Shown here in pieces: positions 6,994-9,206 of a stretch of 9,206 nt of DNA (within the stretch, counting starts at the first letter, position 1; every line of letters begins with the position of its first letter). A program made the position numbers and the translations under genes. Origin of the DNA: JBECKR01 sp040235415 (GTDB lineage Bacteria; Acidobacteriota; Polarisedimenticolia; Polarisedimenticolales; Polarisedimenticolaceae); contig JBECKR010000320.1 in the NCBI GenBank assembly GCA_040235415.1, forward strand, positions 1 to 9,206, given 5' to 3'. The notes under the pieces were generated by a model. It saw only the letters and a program-made list of their open reading frames with translations, was not told where the DNA came from and did not search any database.

Positions 6994-7431
6994 TCAGGGC
7001 TGCAGCCGCGTCCAGCGCCATCCGCCGCCGGAGCGCTCGTAGCGCACGCGATCGTGCAGGCGGTCGTCGAACCCGGTCCAGAACTCGATCGCCGCGGGGA
7101 GCAGGCCGTAGCCGCCCCAGAACGGCGGGCGGGGCACGTCGTCCGCGGGGAAGCGCGCCTCGGCCTGGCGCCAGTGGAACGCGAGGGCGGCGTGCGGGTT
7201 GGCTTCGAGCTCGCGCGCCTTGCGGCTGCGGTAGTTCGTGTAGAACGTGAAGCGCCCGCCGTCGAGGCCGCGGTACAGCACCATTCGTACCGAGGGGACG
7301 CCTTCCGGCGAGACGGTCGCGAGCGCGACCGCCTCGGGCTCCGCGACCCCCGCGGCGGCGGCCTCGTCGAACCACGCTCGGAACTGCTTCAGCGGATCGG
7401 GGTCGGGATCGAGCGGGCGCATCGCGGCCAT
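6994..7431 (-). pseudogene. pdxH-like pyridoxamine 5'-phosphate oxidase with a large internal in-frame deletion
   Basis: 145 residues versus roughly 200-220 for complete PdxH. Both ends are canonical. The N-terminal part has PSVRMVLYRGLDGGRFTFYT and NYRSRKARELEANPHAALAFHW (residues 46-87). The C-terminal part has VPRPPFWGGY, IEFWTG, RLHDRVRY and a final RLQP. Between HWRQ and AEARFPADD (junction around residues 88-93) about 55-60 residues are missing. From memory of E. coli PdxH, this covers the LERQV strand, the tyrosine/SRPR phosphate-binding region and the SQxGAWxSxQS stretch that bind FMN and pyridoxal phosphate. The frame is intact, so it may be translated, but oxidase activity is doubtful. 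The ATG at 7429-7431 is chosen because longer starts read through the hairpin; it has no Shine-Dalgarno, and ATG 7422 is an alternative. Pseudogene is my interpretation; an assembly deletion or a reduced flavin-fold protein is also possible. Confidence 0.7.
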
Positions 7432-7437
7432 TGTAGT

Positions 7438-7484
7438 GGAGGGTGTCTGACACCGGTGCCAGACACCGGTGTCAGACACCCTCC
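7438..7484. repeat. Perfect 20-bp inverted repeat made of three tandem 13-mers
   Basis: Arms 7438-7457 and 7465-7484 are exact reverse complements separated by 7 nt. The central 39 bp (7442-7480) is three abutting 13-mers: GGTGTCTGACACC, GGTGCCAGACACC and GGTGTCAGACACC. The first and third are themselves palindromes around a central base. In minus-strand RNA the hairpin begins 2 nt after the propeller gene's stop and ends 6 nt before the pdxH-like ATG. It could act as a transcription-attenuating or mRNA-stabilising hairpin. There is no U-run after it, so it is not a classical intrinsic terminator. I associate this GTGTCTGACACC motif with dispersed REP-like repeats in some Acidobacteria and deltaproteobacteria, from memory only. 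Confidence 0.92.
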
Positions 7485-7486
7485 CG

Positions 7487-8605
7487 TCAGCGCTCGAAAC
7501 CGAGATAGAGCACGGACGGGTCGGCCGGGTTGAACGTCAGGGCCCGGAGGCCGAAGTACGACGGCGTGTAGCTCACCGCCGTCGCCCCCGCCGCGTGGTC
7601 GTAGCGGTACAGCCAGGTGCCCGCGTTCTGGAACCTGGCCCCGAACGAGCTGAACACGACGTCGGCGTCGGCCGGGTCCGCCACGATCAGCGGCCCGTTC
7701 GTGAGCACGACGTCGCCGCCCTGGTCGATCGCCGCGACGAACGTCAGGCCACCGTCCTCCGAGCGATAGACGTGACGACCCTGGCTCGGCGCGCCCGCGT
7801 CGGACTCGTCGAGATCGAGAGACATCACCCACACCACGCCACCGTCCACGGGCGAGATCGCGCCGCTGAACGCGTTGCGCGGTCCGCCGGTCGCCGAGAG
7901 GCCGCGGGCGTTGGTCCAGCTGGCGCCGCCGTCGAGCGTCGCCACGAGACCGTCGGTCGCCATCCCGACCACGACGTGATCGAGGTTCGCGGGGTCGAAC
8001 GCCGCGAAGTACGGCAGCGCGTTGACCGGAGCGCCCTTGCCGATCTCCGCCCAGCGCGCGGCGCCGTCGAGGTACTCCCAGATCCGGCCGTCCCGCGTGA
8101 CGATCCGGACGCGGTCGTTGACCGCCGGGTCGACGCCGAGGCCGAGCACGTCGCCGGGCGCGTCCGGCAGCCGGACGAGTCGGTGGCTCGGGTTCGCCCG
8201 GGCGTCGAGCCGCCACACCCGCGGGCTCGAGAAGAAGCCCCAGCCGAACGCGACCGAGCCGTGGCCGGCGGTCATGCGCAGCGGGCTGTCCTGGAACCCG
8301 AGCGTGGCGTAGTCGCTCCAGGAGCAGCCGGCGTTTCGGGAGCGGTAGATCGTGCCGGCATGCTCGGCCATCAGGTACCCGGCGTCGTCGACCGCGACCA
8401 GACCGAACACCGCCTGGTTCTGCGTCGGAACGCCGTCGACCGGCACGAGGCCGCTCAGGTCGGTCGCGGTCCACGAGACCGCGGGCAGGCCTTTGACGAC
8501 GTCGCAGCTCGGCGCCTTCCAGGACTTGCCGCCGGCGAACGCGACGGTGGCGGAGAGCGCCAGGGCGATCGCCAGCACACGGACGAAGCGTACGGAGACA
8601 CTCAC
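7487..8605 (-). CDS. Secreted Asp-box/BNR beta-propeller (sortilin/Ycf48-like fold)
   Basis: 372 residues. The GTG at 8603-8605 is chosen because AAGGAG lies 6 nt upstream and it opens a Sec signal peptide (residues 1-24, hydrophobic VRVLAIALALSATVAFA). The frame upstream is non-conserved-looking Arg/Pro-rich sequence. The mature part repeats propeller-blade features. Asp-box motifs are SRNAGCSW (89-96), TLDGGASW (223-230) and SEDGGLTF (272-279). Blade strands of the form vxxDPxxxDxVxVg include LGLGVDPAVNDRVRIV, AFDPANLDHVVVGMA, IVADPADADVVFSS and TFNPADPSVLYLGF. Six or seven blades are likely. Such proteins are usually binding or assembly factors or exo-acting hydrolase-like scaffolds. No catalytic sialidase residues (e.g. 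an FRIP motif) are seen, so no enzyme activity is assigned. Two Cys (34 and 94) could form a disulfide. The protein acts in the periplasm or outside. Confidence 0.75.
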   Translation of the reverse strand: MSVSVRFVRVLAIALALSATVAFAGGKSWKAPSCDVVKGLPAVSWTATDLSGLVPVDGVPTQNQAVFGLVAVDDAGYLMAEHAGTIYRSRNAGCSWSDYATLGFQDSPLRMTAGHGSVAFGWGFFSSPRVWRLDARANPSHRLVRLPDAPGDVLGLGVDPAVNDRVRIVTRDGRIWEYLDGAARWAEIGKGAPVNALPYFAAFDPANLDHVVVGMATDGLVATLDGGASWTNARGLSATGGPRNAFSGAISPVDGGVVWVMSLDLDESDAGAPSQGRHVYRSEDGGLTFVAAIDQGGDVVLTNGPLIVADPADADVVFSSFGARFQNAGTWLYRYDHAAGATAVSYTPSYFGLRALTFNPADPSVLYLGFER

Positions 8606-8847
8606 TTCGGACTCCTTTCTGCCTTCCATGGATCCCGCGCGCGCGCGACCCCCCTTCGGAACCGCCGCGCGCCGGGTACTCGGTTGGGGGCCGGTGAGGC
8701 CCCGACTCCTTAACGCACGCGACGGGTGAATGACGACACGCCCGCGAACATATTCTTGGCGGGGATCGTCATGAGGGGTTTTGAATCCTCGGAAGCGATC
8801 GCCGACACGTCGCGAAGGGGGGAGCGTCCCCGGCGCCGACGGCGTCG
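8606..8847 (-). other. Intergenic leader between dnaE2 and the propeller gene
   Basis: 242 bp without a supportable gene. It holds the ribosome site (8612-8617), a (CG)6 run at 8636-8647 and a GC hairpin (8687-8692 with 8698-8703, 5-nt loop). The only AT-rich pockets are around 8748-8757 (minus AAGAATATGTT) and 8778-8784 (minus TTCAAAA). A promoter for the propeller gene is likely here, but the two pockets are spaced too far apart for a standard sigma-70 pair. Just after the dnaE2 stop a short stem (8819-8823 with 8827-8831) could contribute to termination; it lacks a U-run. Confidence 0.4.
8612..8617 (-). promoter_or_regulatory. Shine-Dalgarno AAGGAG of the propeller gene
   Basis: AAGGAG lies 6 nt before the GTG at 8605. 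It decides in favour of this start over the in-frame ATG at 8627-8629, which has no purine-rich site upstream. Confidence 0.8.
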
Positions 8848-9206
8848 CTAGTGGAAGTCCCGGCTGCCTCCCGTCGCGGGGCGGTGGCGGACGGGCGGAG
8901 TCCACAGGGCGTCGGCGATGACGTGGACGACACCGTCCTGGACCTGCAGCTTGCCGGTGACGCCGAGGAAGCTCGCGGTCTTGACCAGCAGGCGGTGCGC
9001 CTCGTAGACGCGGCTCCAGACGACGACGTTCACGAAGCCGGTCTCGTCCTCGAGCGTCAGGAACACCGTGCCGGAGGCGGTCCCGGGGCGCTGGCGGCAG
9101 ATGACGAGCCCCGCGAACCGCACGCGGCGGCCGCCGGGCATCGCGGCGACGGTGCGGGCGTCGGGGAGCCGGTGCGCGCGGAGCTCCGGCCGGAGCGGCG
9201 CGAGCG
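8848..9206 (-). CDS. dnaE2: Error-prone DNA polymerase DnaE2 (ImuC), C-terminal end only
   Basis: The last ~119 residues are present; the frame stays open to the window edge, so the start lies outside. The fragment contains the C-terminal OB-fold characteristic of DnaE2: RRVRFAGLVICRQRPGTASG, then VFLTLEDETGFVNVVVW, then LLVKTASFLGVTGKLQ and VVHVIADALW, ending with the hallmark SRDFH before TAG. DnaE2 is a C-family polymerase used for translesion synthesis and induced mutagenesis with ImuB and often ImuA/LexA. Those partners would be expected upstream, to the right of the window. RQRPGTA and the SRDF-type terminus distinguish it from replicative DnaE1. The visible part looks intact. Confidence 0.93.
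   Translation of the reverse strand, partial: LAPLRPELRAHRLPDARTVAAMPGGRRVRFAGLVICRQRPGTASGTVFLTLEDETGFVNVVVWSRVYEAHRLLVKTASFLGVTGKLQVQDGVVHVIADALWTPPVRHRPATGGSRDFH

Noticed and set aside
7432..7479. Upstream GTG start (7479) for the pdxH-like gene
   Set aside because: It would encode 16 residues from the inverted repeat itself, and the only purine-rich site (GGGAGG) abuts the GTG with no spacing. Family N-termini align from about 7431.
7442..7480. Possible CRISPR array from repeated 13-mers
   Set aside because: The units abut with no spacers and are only 13 bp; this is a nested palindrome, not a CRISPR.
8626..8635. Overlapping NcoI and BamHI sites suggesting a cloning scar
   Set aside because: The surrounding sequence is continuous natural-looking leader with the same composition; two overlapping 6-mers are plausible by chance.
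8606..8905. 100-residue extension of the propeller frame into the dnaE2 end
   Set aside because: It is Pro/Arg-rich without conservation features, overlaps the dnaE2 C-terminus, and would bury the signal peptide. The AAGGAG-GTG start is better.

Overview
The window is very GC-rich bacterial DNA with dense, mostly minus-strand coding. An outer-membrane-type beta-barrel, several Sec-signal proteins and an error-prone DnaE2 polymerase point to a GC-rich Gram-negative (diderm) bacterium. The FN3/IPT and carboxypeptidase-regulatory-like repeats, together with the GGTGTCTGACACC-type hairpin, remind me of Acidobacteriota or deltaproteobacterial lineages. That placement is an impression, not a demonstration.

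Layout from left to right. (i) 1-510, plus strand: the 3' end of a DppC/OppC-type ABC permease. It converges on and overlaps the next gene by 104 bp. (ii) 407-6890, minus strand: a compact four-gene run, transcribed right to left. It holds a P-loop NTPase with an extra N-terminal domain (5859-6890), a full-length MsbA-like ABC exporter (4037-5869), a large secreted protein made of seven ~89-residue beta-sandwich repeats plus IPT/TIG and FN3-like domains (1582-4023), and a signal-peptide-bearing predicted outer-membrane beta-barrel (407-1570). Junctions are tight: an 11-nt overlap, then two cases where the upstream stop codon overlaps the downstream Shine-Dalgarno sequence. (iii) 6994-7431, minus: a pyridoxamine-phosphate-oxidase homologue lacking about 55-60 internal residues, including much of the cofactor/substrate-binding core. 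(iv) 7438-7484: a perfect 20-bp inverted repeat built from three tandem 13-mers, wedged between two genes. (v) 7487-8605, minus: a secreted Asp-box/BNR beta-propeller. (vi) 8606-8847: an intergenic leader region. (vii) 8848-9206, minus: the C-terminal OB-fold end of error-prone DNA polymerase DnaE2, cut by the window edge.

The best candidate for an undescribed system is the four-gene run: a cytoplasmic NTPase, an inner-membrane exporter, an exported repeat protein and an outer-membrane barrel, apparently one transcription unit spanning every envelope layer. That they work together is inferred from gene arrangement. No single protein here proves it. The second notable item is the degraded-looking pdxH-like gene next to the structured repeat element.
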